A stretch of DNA of 64,000 nucleotides from JAIXWP01 sp964428835 (GCA_964428835.1 CAYRZQ010000012.1:1-64000); one strand, 5' to 3'. Numbered from the stretch's first letter, positions 1-8,435 are shown. Numbers and translations: made by a program. Notes: generated by a model not told the origin, from the sequence alone.

Positions 1-460
1 TTTCGAGATAGAGAGCTTTAGTTTTTGTGTCGATGAGATTTTCGAAAGAAGCGGGATCATCGCCGTCTGCGAAGCGCACCTCGATGCCGAGGCGTTTGAA
101 TGCGACTTTAAATTGATTGTAAGTACCACCGTAGAGAAACGAGGTCGTTACAAAATTATCACCTGCTTGCAGGATGTTGTTGAGTGCGATGAATTGCGCA
201 GCTTGACCCGAGCCAACGGCGAGGGCAGCCACACCACCTTCCAGAGCAGCGATGCGTTTTTCAAAAACATCCGTTGTCGGATTCATGATGCGTGTGTAGA
301 TGTTGCCAAACTCACGCAGACCAAATAGGTTAGCTGCATGCGCGCTGTCGTTGAAGACATAGCTGGTGGTTTGGTAGATAGGTACTGCGCGCGAACCAGT
401 GGTTGGATCTGCTGATTGTCCTGCATGAAGTTGCAGCGTGTCGAAATGAAAATTTGCCAT
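1..460 (-). CDS. metY: O-acetylhomoserine sulfhydrylase, 5' part (runs off window)
   Basis: Only the first 153 codons are present; the gene continues beyond base 1. The translation begins MANFHFDTLQLHAGQ and continues with VPIYQTTSYVF, FGNIYTRIMNPTTDVFE, and GGVAALAVGSGQAAQF, which is the N-terminal pattern of the Cys/Met-metabolism PLP enzymes of the O-acetylhomoserine aminocarboxypropyltransferase (MetY) type. The family makes homocysteine from O-acetylhomoserine and sulfide in the cytoplasm, using a PLP-lysine that lies outside the window. The ATG at 460 lies about 30 nt after an intrinsic terminator, and the long leader ahead of it carries two Cys/Met-rich leader peptides, which fits a sulfur-assimilation gene. 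A cystathionine gamma-synthase or methionine gamma-lyase is possible from this fragment, but the start resembles MetY more. Confidence 0.88.
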   Translation of the reverse strand, partial: MANFHFDTLQLHAGQSADPTTGSRAVPIYQTTSYVFNDSAHAANLFGLREFGNIYTRIMNPTTDVFEKRIAALEGGVAALAVGSGQAAQFIALNNILQAGDNFVTTSFLYGGTYNQFKVAFKRLGIEVRFADGDDPASFENLIDTKTKALYLE

Positions 461-489
461 GATATGTATTGATTTAAAATTTTTACTTG

Positions 490-532
490 AAAAAAAAGCC
501 CCCCGGAAATGAATCATTGTCATCCGGAGGGC
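490..532 (-). terminator. Attenuator terminator 2 ahead of metY
   Basis: On the minus strand GCCCTCCGGA (532-523) pairs with TCCGGGGGGC (507-498) with one mismatch, and the loop itself contains an AATGA/TCATT pairing. Eight T follow directly (497-490). This is a complete intrinsic terminator lying between leader peptide 2 and the metY start, so it can only act on metY itself. The leader peptide 2 stretch UCCGGGAGG can pair with the CCUCCGGA of the 5' arm (one bulged G) and would then block the hairpin. Confidence 0.85.
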
Positions 533-556
533 CTTTGATTTGCTAAACAACAAATA

Positions 557-649
557 CTAAGTTTTATCCACCTCCCGGACATAAGGGCAGCAACAACACA
601 TACACATGTGCATCATACCGTTGTTGTGGAAGGTGAATCTTAAAGTCAT
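557..649 (-). CDS. Cys/Met-rich leader peptide 2 (30 aa) of metY
   Basis: The small ORF reads MTLRFTFHNNG, then M12 M13 H14 M15 C16 M17 C18 C19 C20 C21, then PYVREVDKT and TAG. Five Cys and four Met lie in ten consecutive codons, just ahead of an intrinsic terminator and the metY start. The codons for V24-E26 contain the segment able to pair with the 5' arm of terminator 2. Ribosome stalling at the Cys/Met run for lack of charged tRNA would leave that segment free, as in classical amino acid attenuation. No function as a protein is proposed. The reading is from the sequence; translation is an inference. Confidence 0.72.
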   Translation of the reverse strand: MTLRFTFHNNGMMHMCMCCCCPYVREVDKT

Positions 650-680
650 TTTCTAAATTATTTTTTCTAAAAAAAAGTGG

Positions 681-718
681 TTTAAAACAAAAAGCCCTTC
701 GGATTTCCGAAGGGCTTT
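681..718 (-). terminator. Attenuator terminator 1 ahead of metY
   Basis: A perfect 12-bp stem (718-707 with 702-691, AAAGCCCTTCGG / CCGAAGGGCTTT) with a 4-nt loop is followed on the minus strand by TTGTTTT, giving a strong intrinsic terminator. It lies about 40 nt after leader peptide 1 and about 40 nt before leader peptide 2. The 5' arm CCTTCGG is exactly complementary to CCGAAGG in the last codons of leader peptide 1, which would form the competing antiterminator. No complete gene ends just upstream, so it is not an ordinary 3' terminator. Confidence 0.85.
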
Positions 719-757
719 TCAATATTTGCTTGATCTTTTTGTGCAAACAATGAGCTG

Positions 758-814
758 CTACCTTCGGTTTCCCGAGGAGTGACAACACATCATACAGCAC
801 ATTGAAAGAATCAT
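758..814 (-). CDS. Cys/Met-rich leader peptide 1 (18 aa) of metY
   Basis: The small ORF encodes MILSMCCMMCCHSSGNRR and ends with TAG. Residues 5-11 are Met-Cys-Cys-Met-Met-Cys-Cys. A second in-frame ATG lies at 802. The last codons (AAC CGA AGG TAG) contain CCGAAGG, seven bases fully complementary to the 5' arm of terminator 1. A ribosome paused on the Cys/Met codons would leave CCGAAGG free to pair and prevent termination, while one reaching the stop would cover it. The spacing of about five codons between the last Cys and this segment fits such a switch. A promoter-like -7 box lies 21 nt upstream. Confidence 0.75.
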   Translation of the reverse strand: MILSMCCMMCCHSSGNRR

Positions 815-834
815 AATTTGCTTTTTTGCTGATG

Positions 835-863
835 CAAATATAGAGGAGTTTTTTAAAAACAAA
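835..863 (-). promoter_or_regulatory. Bacteroidota promoter of the metY leader
   Basis: On the minus strand TATATTTG (842-835) matches the -7 consensus TAnnTTTG and TTTG (863-860) lies 17 bp upstream as the -33 box. Transcription would start near 828, about 14 nt before leader peptide 1, giving a leader of roughly 370 nt before metY. Confidence 0.65.
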
Positions 864-873
864 AAAAAATTTG

Positions 874-996
874 AAATTCTGAATTCTGAATTCTGAATTC
901 AGAATCTCTCGTTCTCGTTCTCGTTCTAGTTCTCGTTCTTGTTCTCGTTCTCGTTCTTGTTCTCGTTCTCGTTCTTGTTCTTGTTCTTGTTCTCGT
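874..996. repeat. Composite repeat behind a stop codon, copy 1
   Basis: Read on the minus strand, the T9SS gene's TAA is followed at once by about 14 units of GARAAC (mostly GAGAAC or AAGAAC) and then by three 7-bp repeats of the GAATTCA type ending in an inverted arm (ATTCTGAATTC with GAATTCAGAAT), followed by a T-rich run. The same order recurs behind dnaE2 near 3680-3727. It contributes no credible protein and may include the transcription terminator. Confidence 0.8.
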
Positions 997-3519
997 TTAC
1001 CTCACCACCATCTTCATCGCTTGCGAGGGGTAGTTGGGGGAGATGATTTGAACATAGTAGATACCAGCGTTGAGATTGGGCAATGGAATGAAACGCTGAT
1101 AATTGCCCATCACGAATGTGTCTTTGGTGTCGTGTACTACTTTGCCTTGTGCATCACTGACGCGAATCATTACTTGTTCATTCGTGGTGGCATGAATGTT
1201 CAATACCAATTGATCGTGAATGGGATTCAATCCTAACTCTACCCATTGCGTATTTTGTGGGGTGCGATTGTTCACGCTTACTGTCGCTTCAGATGCGAGG
1301 TCGGCTTCCCAGATCCCGCGGCCAAAGGTTCCTGCGCGAAGTTTACGAGTGTTGTATTGAATTTCTAAATCAGTAACTGATGTATTGGGAACCCCGAATC
1401 CGTAGTAGTTCCAAGTGTTGTTGTTTGGATCAAGTAGAAATATTCCAGCATCGGTTCCTATATAGAAATCGAAATTCTGACTGTCTTTATCAATGATACC
1501 ACAGTTTACGGGAACGTTGGGTAAGTTGTAAGAGATATTGGTAAAGGTGATTCCTCCGTTAGTACTATAGCGCACTTTGTTGAGGTTTTGGTAACCTCCA
1601 ATGGTAAGATAAATTTTATTTGGATCTTGCGGATGGATGGTGATCGACGTAATGCGAGCATCAAACATCGCCGCGGGAAATGCATTGTGATTGGTCCAGG
1701 TAGCACCTCCGTCTATCGTTTTGTAAAGCTTTGCATTGCGCGCAGCCATGATGATATCGGAGTTTGACGGCGCAACAGCTATGGCGTCAAGCTTATTGTC
1801 AGGACTACCAGTGATCCCAAATGTCAATTGTTCCCATGTATTTCCTTCATCTTGTGATCGGAATACGTCTTCGTAGCCAGCAATCAAAACCGAATGATCG
1901 TTCGGGTCTATTACGTATGGTGTTACCCACGCACCTCCAGTTGTCTGCGGTGGAGTTATTTCATAGTATTGATCGTTTTCCCATTGGTCATAACTGCGAT
2001 ATAGTTCGCCGTTTACATATGTGGTATAAATCGTATTTTCATCTGATGGATTAATAGCAACTTCCATAGCGTCACCGCCATTGGTGGGTCCCCATGTGTT
2101 GAAACCAAGACGTTTGCGGCCACCGTTGTCTTGTGTGCCACCAATCATAAACGTATCGTCTGTTTGTGCGACGGCGATGCGATAATATTGAGTGATAATG
2201 AGTCCATCAGAAAGGTCAGTCCAAGTATCAGTGAGTTCGTTGTATTTATACAATCCGCCATCATTACAAAAGAAGATCTCGTTGGTCAACGGATGATAGG
2301 CGACGTTGCGTTGGTCAGCGTGTACTTCATGAAATTCGTCGCTGCCGTACCACAATGTGTTTTGTTCCCACTGCCAGCCAGCATCGTAAGAGCGGAATAC
2401 ATTCATCCATCCGCAATACATATTATTTTGATCTACGGGTGAAAAGAAAATGATTCCATCTTCTGGCATCCATGAGGGCGTTTCGAGATTGACGCCGCCA
2501 TCTGTGCTGAGATAAAATTGAACATCACCAGCATAGTTGTGCATGATGCCAAGGTAGTCGGCATTAGCAGGTGTAACAGTTAGTTTGATTTGCGAATAGG
2601 GCGTTCCAAAGTCACTGAGTTGATACCAGTTGTCGCCGCTGTCGTAGCTAACATAGACTTCGCTGCTTCCCCAATAATCGTTGGTACAAGAATAAACGGT
2701 ACTTGGGTTTCCAGGTTGAAATACTACATCGTTGTGATAATCTTCGTGCACGAGTGTCCAAGTATCACCGCCGTCTTGTGTACGGAAAAGACCATCGGTT
2801 TGCGCTACGAAAAGTTCCAACGGGTTTTCCGGATTGATGATCATTCTGGAATAAGCCGTCTGACTGGTGAAAGGTGTAGTGTGTGACGTTGGTTGCCAAG
2901 TAAGACCGGCGTCAGTGGACTTGTACACACCGAGACCATATTCCCACCAACCGTTGTGATCGCCGATAGTGATGTAGAGGTTGTCGGGGTTTTGAGAATC
3001 GATGACGATGTTGCCAACGCTGAGATAGGGGAGCGAGTCACCGAGAGCAATCCAGTTTTCTCCACCATCGATTGTTTTCCACACACCTCCGATGGGTGCA
3101 CCTACATAGAAGATATCTGCATCCGTTGGGTGAAAAGCGACAGAAGTGAGTCGACCCATGCCGTGGTAGCCGCCGGCAGCAGTGGTTTGGTTGATATTGA
3201 TCCAAGTGACATCGTTGTCGCGATTGGCAGAACGCTGCAAAGCATCATAGACTCTTTTCTGATCGATCATGTTTGGGAAACTTCCATCGGGAAGCACTCG
3301 TGTGGACCAATACCATTCCCATCTTCTGAATTTCACATACTCTGAATCTCTTTCTCCTTCTGCGCTTTCGCGGCCTACCTCATCGAAGTGAGCATTTGCG
3401 ATTTCACAAATTTCAAAGTAATTGTTGGTGCGAGCCTCCGCAATTTTTCTCTTGAGAGATTGAGAAAATGCGTTTGTAGTAAGAAGTGCAAAAAGGACGA
3501 AGAGTAGTTTTTTTATCAT
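997..3519 (-). CDS. Secreted sortilin/BNR-type beta-propeller protein with T9SS sorting domain
   Basis: The 840-residue protein starts with a signal peptide (MIKKLLFVLFALLTTNAFSQ). From about residue 140 to 730 it has at least nine Asp-box motifs of the form SxDxGxTW, such as KTIDGGENW, KSTDAGLTW, RTQDGGDTW, VSYDSGDNW, RSQDEGNTW and KTIDGGATW, the mark of sortilin/Vps10 or BNR beta-propellers. The last 70 or so residues (IRVSDAQGKVVHDT ... LNAGIYYVQI ... MKMVVR) form a T9SS type A sorting domain, so the protein should be exported across the outer membrane. Such propellers occur in glycoside hydrolases and in binding proteins; no catalytic residues can be assigned here. The gene stands alone, with repeat DNA on both sides. 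Confidence 0.85.
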   Translation of the reverse strand: MIKKLLFVLFALLTTNAFSQSLKRKIAEARTNNYFEICEIANAHFDEVGRESAEGERDSEYVKFRRWEWYWSTRVLPDGSFPNMIDQKRVYDALQRSANRDNDVTWININQTTAAGGYHGMGRLTSVAFHPTDADIFYVGAPIGGVWKTIDGGENWIALGDSLPYLSVGNIVIDSQNPDNLYITIGDHNGWWEYGLGVYKSTDAGLTWQPTSHTTPFTSQTAYSRMIINPENPLELFVAQTDGLFRTQDGGDTWTLVHEDYHNDVVFQPGNPSTVYSCTNDYWGSSEVYVSYDSGDNWYQLSDFGTPYSQIKLTVTPANADYLGIMHNYAGDVQFYLSTDGGVNLETPSWMPEDGIIFFSPVDQNNMYCGWMNVFRSYDAGWQWEQNTLWYGSDEFHEVHADQRNVAYHPLTNEIFFCNDGGLYKYNELTDTWTDLSDGLIITQYYRIAVAQTDDTFMIGGTQDNGGRKRLGFNTWGPTNGGDAMEVAINPSDENTIYTTYVNGELYRSYDQWENDQYYEITPPQTTGGAWVTPYVIDPNDHSVLIAGYEDVFRSQDEGNTWEQLTFGITGSPDNKLDAIAVAPSNSDIIMAARNAKLYKTIDGGATWTNHNAFPAAMFDARITSITIHPQDPNKIYLTIGGYQNLNKVRYSTNGGITFTNISYNLPNVPVNCGIIDKDSQNFDFYIGTDAGIFLLDPNNNTWNYYGFGVPNTSVTDLEIQYNTRKLRAGTFGRGIWEADLASEATVSVNNRTPQNTQWVELGLNPIHDQLVLNIHATTNEQVMIRVSDAQGKVVHDTKDTFVMGNYQRFIPLPNLNAGIYYVQIISPNYPSQAMKMVVR

Positions 3520-3633
3520 AAATCAAAAATAGGGAGAAATGCAGAAGTAGGAATTAGGAGCTTGGAAAATTGGAAGATTGAAAAGTTGAGAGATTGGAAT
3601 CCCAATTGACAAACTCCAAATTCCCTCGTTCCC

Positions 3634-3727
3634 GGCCAGCCCATGAATGGGCAGGCTATTAAAATTAATTCTGAATTCCGAATTCTCGTTCTCGTTCTTG
3701 TTCTCGTTCTTGTTCTCGTTCTTGTTC
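3634..3727. repeat. Composite repeat behind a stop codon, copy 2
   Basis: Behind the dnaE2 stop codon on the minus strand come about seven GARAAC units (3727-3683), then GAATTCGGAATTCAGAATT, an A/T stretch, and a short imperfect hairpin (GCCAGCCCAT / ATGGGCAGGC, 3634-3656). The order of hexamer block and GAATTC block is the same as in the copy at 874-996. The rest of 3520-3728 holds no gene; the NENKNENE-like reading frame there is just the translated repeat. Confidence 0.75.
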
Positions 3728-3728
3728 C

Positions 3729-6700
3729 TCACGCGTAGCGTGGATCGTCTTTGAGTCTTATCTTTTCCAAGTATTGTGCTTCGATGCTGATGGCGCCGAA
3801 TTCTTCGGAGACTTTTCCTTTGATGATATAGATTCCTTTGCCGCGCCAGGCGTAGCGTTCGGAGATGGGAGGGAAGTGTACGGTGTCGAGAAAATTGCCC
3901 GCACGATCGAGGAAGGTGCCGAAGTACATGCGTTCTCCCTTCGCAGTACGCGAAGGCTTGATGGTAACGAGATATCCTACTACCGTCACGGATTTGCCCA
4001 CCAAATGCGGCAGTTCGGTGGAGAGTACATCATCGCCCACGGTGTCTTGCAATAGATCAAAAGGATTACACAAAGCAAATCCTATCAACTCCAATTCGTC
4101 ATACGCATCTTCAAGCCAGCTATGTTCGAGTGGGGGCAGTGTGAATGTTTTTACTGGTGTCACAAACATGCCTTGATCGGGTTGTGACATCTTGGTGGCA
4201 GCCAGCGCGAAATGTGCCGCCCACATCAACTCCTTCTTGCTTCTCTTTGTAAATCGGAATGCACCAACGCGAATGAGAATGGTGATTTGTTCGAGTGAAA
4301 TGCGAACGCGTGAAATGAAATCTTCAAAGTCGAGGTAGGCTCCATTTTTATTACGTTCATCCAATAATGCGATGATGGTATGGTGTTCGATGTCTTTCAC
4401 CAAACCCATTCCCAGAATGATGCGCTTTCCTTTGATAACGGCCACTGCACTGCCTTCTAATACGCACGGTGGTTCGATGATGGCGCCGTGCATGCGTGCT
4501 TCATGAACGTATAGTTCTGTACTATAAAAACCACCAAAATTGTTGATGGTGGCAGTCATATACTCCAGCGGATAATAGGCTTTGAGAAAAAGGCTTTGAT
4601 AACTTTCAANNNNNNNNNNNNNNNNNNNNNNNNNNNNNNNNNNNNNNNNNNNNNNNNNNNNNNNNNNNNNNNNNNNNNNNNNNNNNNNNNNNNNNNNNNN
4701 NNNNNNNNNGTCATATACTCCAGCGGATAATAGGCTTTGAGAAAAAGGCTTTGATAACTTTCAACGGCATAACTGGCGCTGTGTCCTTTCGCAAAGGCAT
4801 ATCCCGCAAAGCTTTCCACTTGACGCCAAACTTCAGCTATCATGTCGTCGGGATGTCCTTTATCTTTTGCTTTTTTAAAAAAAGAAAGTCTTGCTTTCTC
4901 AAATTCTTCACGGCCTCTGAATTTGCCAGACATACCGCGGCGCAAGGAGTCCGCTTCACCGAGATCGAGGCCACCGAAGTAGTGTGCTACTTTGATCACG
5001 TCTTCTTGATACACCATCACACCGTATGTTTCGGGCATGATATCGAGCATCACGGGATGTGCTTCTTTTCTTTTTTCAGGATAGCGATGGCGCATGATGA
5101 ATTCGCGCATCATGCCACTGCGCGAAACACCAGGGCGAATCACACTGCTGGCGGCCACGAGTCCGAGGTAGTCATCAACTTGCAATTTGGTGAGGAGCAT
5201 GCGCATGGCGGGTGATTCGACATAAAAACAGCCAATGGCTTTCGCATTGCGCAGTAGGTCTTTGATGCGTTCATCGCGCTTAAAGCGCTTCATATCGTGG
5301 ATGTCGAAATCTTCGGCTTCGGGTTGATTGTAGCGAATGATGTCGATGCACTCTTTTATTTTTCCTAATCCTCTTTGTGAGAGAATATCGAATTTGTAGA
5401 TCCCCACATCTTCGGCCACTACCATGTCGAAATGGGTAGTGGGAAAGCCTTTGGGTGGTAAAAAAGTAGCTGTAAAATATTGAATAGGCTTGTCAGTGAT
5501 GAGGATGCCCGCGGCATGGATGCTGATATGATTGGGAAAGTCTTGAAGCCATGCACTATACTGCAACACCAATTGCTGAATGCTATCTAGTTTTTCATAT
5601 TCAAATTTTCCATCGCTCAGCATATCGATGTCTGACTTCGGAAGACCGAATACTTTTCCCAATTCACGAACCACAGCTTTGTATTGAAAAGTGACGTAAG
5701 CCCCGAGCAGCGTGACATTACGGAAATTGGAGAAAATATACTGTGTAATGTCTTCGCGATCAGTCCACGAAAAATCGATGTCGAAGTCAGGTGGGTTTTT
5801 TCGATACAAATTGATAAAGCGCTCGAAGTAAAGGTCAAGTTCAATCGGATCGACATCAGTTATTCGAAGTATGTATGCGATAATACTATTTGCCCCACTA
5901 CCGCGGCCCACATAGAAATATCCTTTACTTCGTGCGTAGCGTGTGATGTCCCAATTGATGAGAAAATAACTGAGGTATTGTTTTTCTCTAATAATTTCGA
6001 GCTCTTTATGAATTCGATCGTGAATCGCTTGCGTGGGTTCTGGATAGCGGTAGGCGAGGCCTTCTTCGCAGAGTTTTTTTATCAATTGATAATCTTCTTC
6101 TTCACTTTCAGTATACGTTGATAAGTTTTGCGGAGGAATCTCAGAGCCAAAATCAAAATGTATTTCACAATTACCGAGCAAACGTTCGGTATTTTCAAGT
6201 ATGATTGGAAATTCCTGAAAAAGATCGCGCAAGGTCTCTTCTGTAATGAATTGATCCTGTGAATTTCCTTCTTCTTCTTTAGGCAGTTTGCTGAGGAGTG
6301 TATTGTTGTCAATGGCCCGTAGCAGGCGATGCGCGTTGAAGTCGCGTTTATTTCTGAATGTAATCGGCGCGATAATGACCATCTTATCCATTCGCTGACG
6401 CCAAGGATGAAATTTTAAGCGATTGAGGTCATCAAGACGAATACCGATGTATTCATTTTCATTTAAATCTTCTATACCGAATGAGCGTTCGGTATGATTG
6501 AAAGGGTATATTATAAAGGCATTTTGCAATGACGGTGCTCTTTCTGGATGAGGTTCCCCTGACTCGAAGAATTTACTCAGGTAAAGATTGAGTTCGTAAT
6601 ACCCTTCATTGTTTTTTGCAAGTCCAATGAATTGTTGCTTTACACCATTTCGGAAGTCAATCCCAATGACAGGACGAATATTGTATTTCTTTGAAAGTCT

Positions 6701-6844
6701 TATGAAATCAAGGCAAGCAGAGGTATTGTTGATATCAGTTAGCGCAAGGGATTTGATGTTATTTTCAGCGGCAATCTGCAATAATTCCTCGGGCGGAATG
6801 GTGCCATAACGAAGCGAATAATAAGAGTGGGATGAAAGATACAT
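3729..6844 (-). CDS. dnaE2: DnaE2-type (error-prone) DNA polymerase III alpha subunit, split by an artificial gap
   Basis: The gene is interrupted by 100 N, but 55 bp are repeated on both sides and merging them gives one continuous 986-residue protein (junction ...YYPLEYM-TATINNFGG...). The N-terminal PHP domain is degenerate (SHSYYSLRYG instead of an HxH start). The palm has the catalytic aspartates in PPDFDIDFSW and a GRGSGANS loop near residue 310-320. A helix-hairpin-helix region and an OB-fold (VVGYLVTIKPSRTAKGERMYFG) follow. The length is well below replicative DnaE (about 1160) and close to DnaE2. It starts 5 bp after the SRAP gene, in an operon divergent from a LexA-like repressor, which supports a damage-induced role. 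Two copies of the 18-bp palindromic motif lie in it. Confidence 0.88.
4555..4764. other. Scaffold gap of 100 N with identical 55-bp flanks (assembly artefact)
   Basis: Bases 4555-4609 and 4710-4764 are identical for all 55 bases and the run of N (4610-4709) is exactly 100. The two contig ends therefore overlap, by a length equal to a common assembly k-mer, and were scaffolded instead of merged. Removing one copy and the N restores the dnaE2 frame. Confidence 0.93.
6173..6190 (-). repeat. 18-bp palindromic motif, copy 1
   Basis: ACCGAGCAAACGTTCGGT on the plus strand, read on the coding strand as ACCGAACGTTTGCTCGGT, identical over all 18 bases to the copy at 10982. It lies within dnaE2 and codes for TERLLG. 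Confidence 0.75.
6476..6493 (-). repeat. 18-bp palindromic motif, copy 2
   Basis: On the coding strand ACCGAACGCTCATTCGGT, inside dnaE2, coding for TERSFG. The arms ACCGA and TCGGT are separated by 8 bp as in all other copies. Confidence 0.75.
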
Positions 6845-6849
6845 TTCAT

Positions 6850-7656
6850 TTACTCCTTATTTTTTCTTTTGCGCGCCCGTGTTTCACCCATACCGAAGAG
6901 GTCAAGTTGTTGCGATACCTCATAACGATATTCGGGCGTGATGCGCTCCCCGATGGGCTGCATTAGCTGCATACCAGTAGCCCTTGGGTTTTTTATTTCT
7001 GGAGAAACGGGATATGCGTTAAAAATTTCGGCATCGGGCACTCGCAAGAGTTGTGCGATATCTTGTACCGACAAACTTGTGTCAAGCCATGCACGCTCAT
7101 CAGGTTCTTCTAGAATAAGCGGAGAGCGATGGTGTCCGATGGCGCGAAGAAGTTTGTGCGCTGGGGTGGTCACAATAGCAAAGCTGTGCATCACTTCGCC
7201 TGTAGCGATATTGACACTTTCGTCCCATATACCCGCCATTGCAAACGGACGTGAATTATCTTTTTTGAAAAAGCAAAAAGGTTTGCTCAAGCCAACATCT
7301 TTAGGTCCTTCATAAAAGCAATCAGCGAGAATCAAACAGCGTTGCGAGCGAATGGGTTTTCGGAAGGAAGGCTTTTCAAAAATGCCTTTTGCGCCAGTGT
7401 ATTGCTCGAGGTCGTCTTGATTATGGTCGCCCTCGGCGCGGGCATTGATGAGCAGCATGGGTTTCTTTGCCCAGGATGGCTGCAAGCCAAAACGAAAAAA
7501 GGAAAGTGCGGAAGGATTTGCTGAAGAAATTACGGGAGCAAAGGCTCCTGGCGTCACGTTGGCATTGGGTTCAAATACAAATCCCGCGGGAGCCGTAACA
7601 CCAAATTTCTTCTCAATTTCTTTTATTTTGGTCACCAGACCATAGCGTCCACACAT
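6850..7656 (-). CDS. SOS response-associated peptidase (SRAP/HMCES family)
   Basis: The 268-residue protein begins MCGRYG, so the invariant Cys2 of the SRAP family is present for thiazolidine cross-linking to abasic sites once Met1 is removed. Other family marks are INARAE (Asn and Glu of the active site), CLILADCFYE and the HHRSPLIL histidine region. The family protects abasic sites in single-stranded DNA; in bacteria it is YedK. The C-terminal tail TRARKRKNKE is basic. It starts 19 bp after the alpha/beta hydrolase and ends 5 bp before dnaE2, so the three are almost surely cotranscribed. Pairing an abasic-site shield with a lesion-bypass polymerase makes biological sense. Confidence 0.92.
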   Translation of the reverse strand: MCGRYGLVTKIKEIEKKFGVTAPAGFVFEPNANVTPGAFAPVISSANPSALSFFRFGLQPSWAKKPMLLINARAEGDHNQDDLEQYTGAKGIFEKPSFRKPIRSQRCLILADCFYEGPKDVGLSKPFCFFKKDNSRPFAMAGIWDESVNIATGEVMHSFAIVTTPAHKLLRAIGHHRSPLILEEPDERAWLDTSLSVQDIAQLLRVPDAEIFNAYPVSPEIKNPRATGMQLMQPIGERITPEYRYEVSQQLDLFGMGETRARKRKNKE

Positions 7657-7675
7657 GTAGACAAAGTTAACCGAA

Positions 7676-8422
7676 TCAGACTATGGTACGCACAATTCGC
7701 TGAATGAAATCTCCTGCGGTTTGTGGAGCTTCGAAATGAGCCATGTGGCCGATGTGGGGCTCTATGTAATAAGCAGCTCCGGGAAGATTTTCTATTTCTT
7801 GCAATACACTTTGAAGTAAGATGGAAGGATCATTTTCACCAAGAAAATAAAAAAGCGAAAAGTCGCGATTTAAGAGGCTTTCGATTTCATTGGGTCTGTT
7901 TTTCATTACGGTGAGGGCGCTGGTTATGGCCTTTACATCGAGTGATGTAGCGTAGGTGATTTGTTGATCAATGAGATCTTGCAGGCGGGCTTTATTTTTT
8001 TCGTGAAAAAGGCCATTGATCATTGTTCTGACGTAGAGTGCTTTGTTTTCTTGCGCTGCTATAATGGCTCTATCGCGGGCTATTTTTTTGTCTGCATCGT
8101 CGTCACCAGCTTTTGACTGAAATAGACAGAGGGCATGGAGTCGATTGCCGTATCGTTTTGCTATATTCGCTCCGATATAACCGCCCATCGAATGGCCGAC
8201 GAGAATGAATTTTTCTTCGTTTGGAATATCGAGTTGACTCATGATATCATCGGCGTAGGCGTCGATGGTGATTGCTTCGGGGAGCTGGTGGCGCAGGCCG
8301 TGGCCAGGTATCTCCGGAAAGTGAAGTTGAAGGTTGGATTTGGAAATGCGCCCGAGTATGGAATTCCACATCGAGGCGTTTTCTAAAAATCCATGGAGAA
8401 ATACGAGATGTTTTTTCGACAT
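7676..8422 (-). CDS. Alpha/beta hydrolase
   Basis: The 248-residue protein has the alpha/beta-hydrolase order: oxyanion-region HGFLENASMW at residues 10-19, nucleophile elbow GHSMGG near residue 75, the acid in GENDPS near residue 195 and the catalytic histidine in HIGHMAHFE near residue 223. No signal peptide is visible, so it is cytoplasmic. The substrate cannot be told from sequence; esterase or lactonase-like activity is most likely. It is the first gene of the operon with SRAP and dnaE2, divergent from the LexA-like repressor, but its role in that setting is unknown. Confidence 0.85.
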   Translation of the reverse strand: MSKKHLVFLHGFLENASMWNSILGRISKSNLQLHFPEIPGHGLRHQLPEAITIDAYADDIMSQLDIPNEEKFILVGHSMGGYIGANIAKRYGNRLHALCLFQSKAGDDDADKKIARDRAIIAAQENKALYVRTMINGLFHEKNKARLQDLIDQQITYATSLDVKAITSALTVMKNRPNEIESLLNRDFSLFYFLGENDPSILLQSVLQEIENLPGAAYYIEPHIGHMAHFEAPQTAGDFIQRIVRTIV

Positions 8423-8435
8423 AGCGGTTGCAATT

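Noticed and set aside
564..800. 78-residue minus-strand reading frame MLYDVLSLLGKPKV...
   Set aside because: It runs through the first attenuator terminator and is out of frame with the Cys/Met leader peptides; it has no family likeness and is a by-product of the leader.
461..870. SAM riboswitch ahead of metY
   Set aside because: I could not recognise the conserved core of a SAM-I or SAM-II riboswitch, and the leader is fully occupied by two small ORFs and two terminators. A covariance-model search would settle this.
3523..3732. Minus-strand reading frame with NENKNENE repeats
   Set aside because: It is the translation of the GARAAC hexamer repeat behind dnaE2 and has no start or family support.
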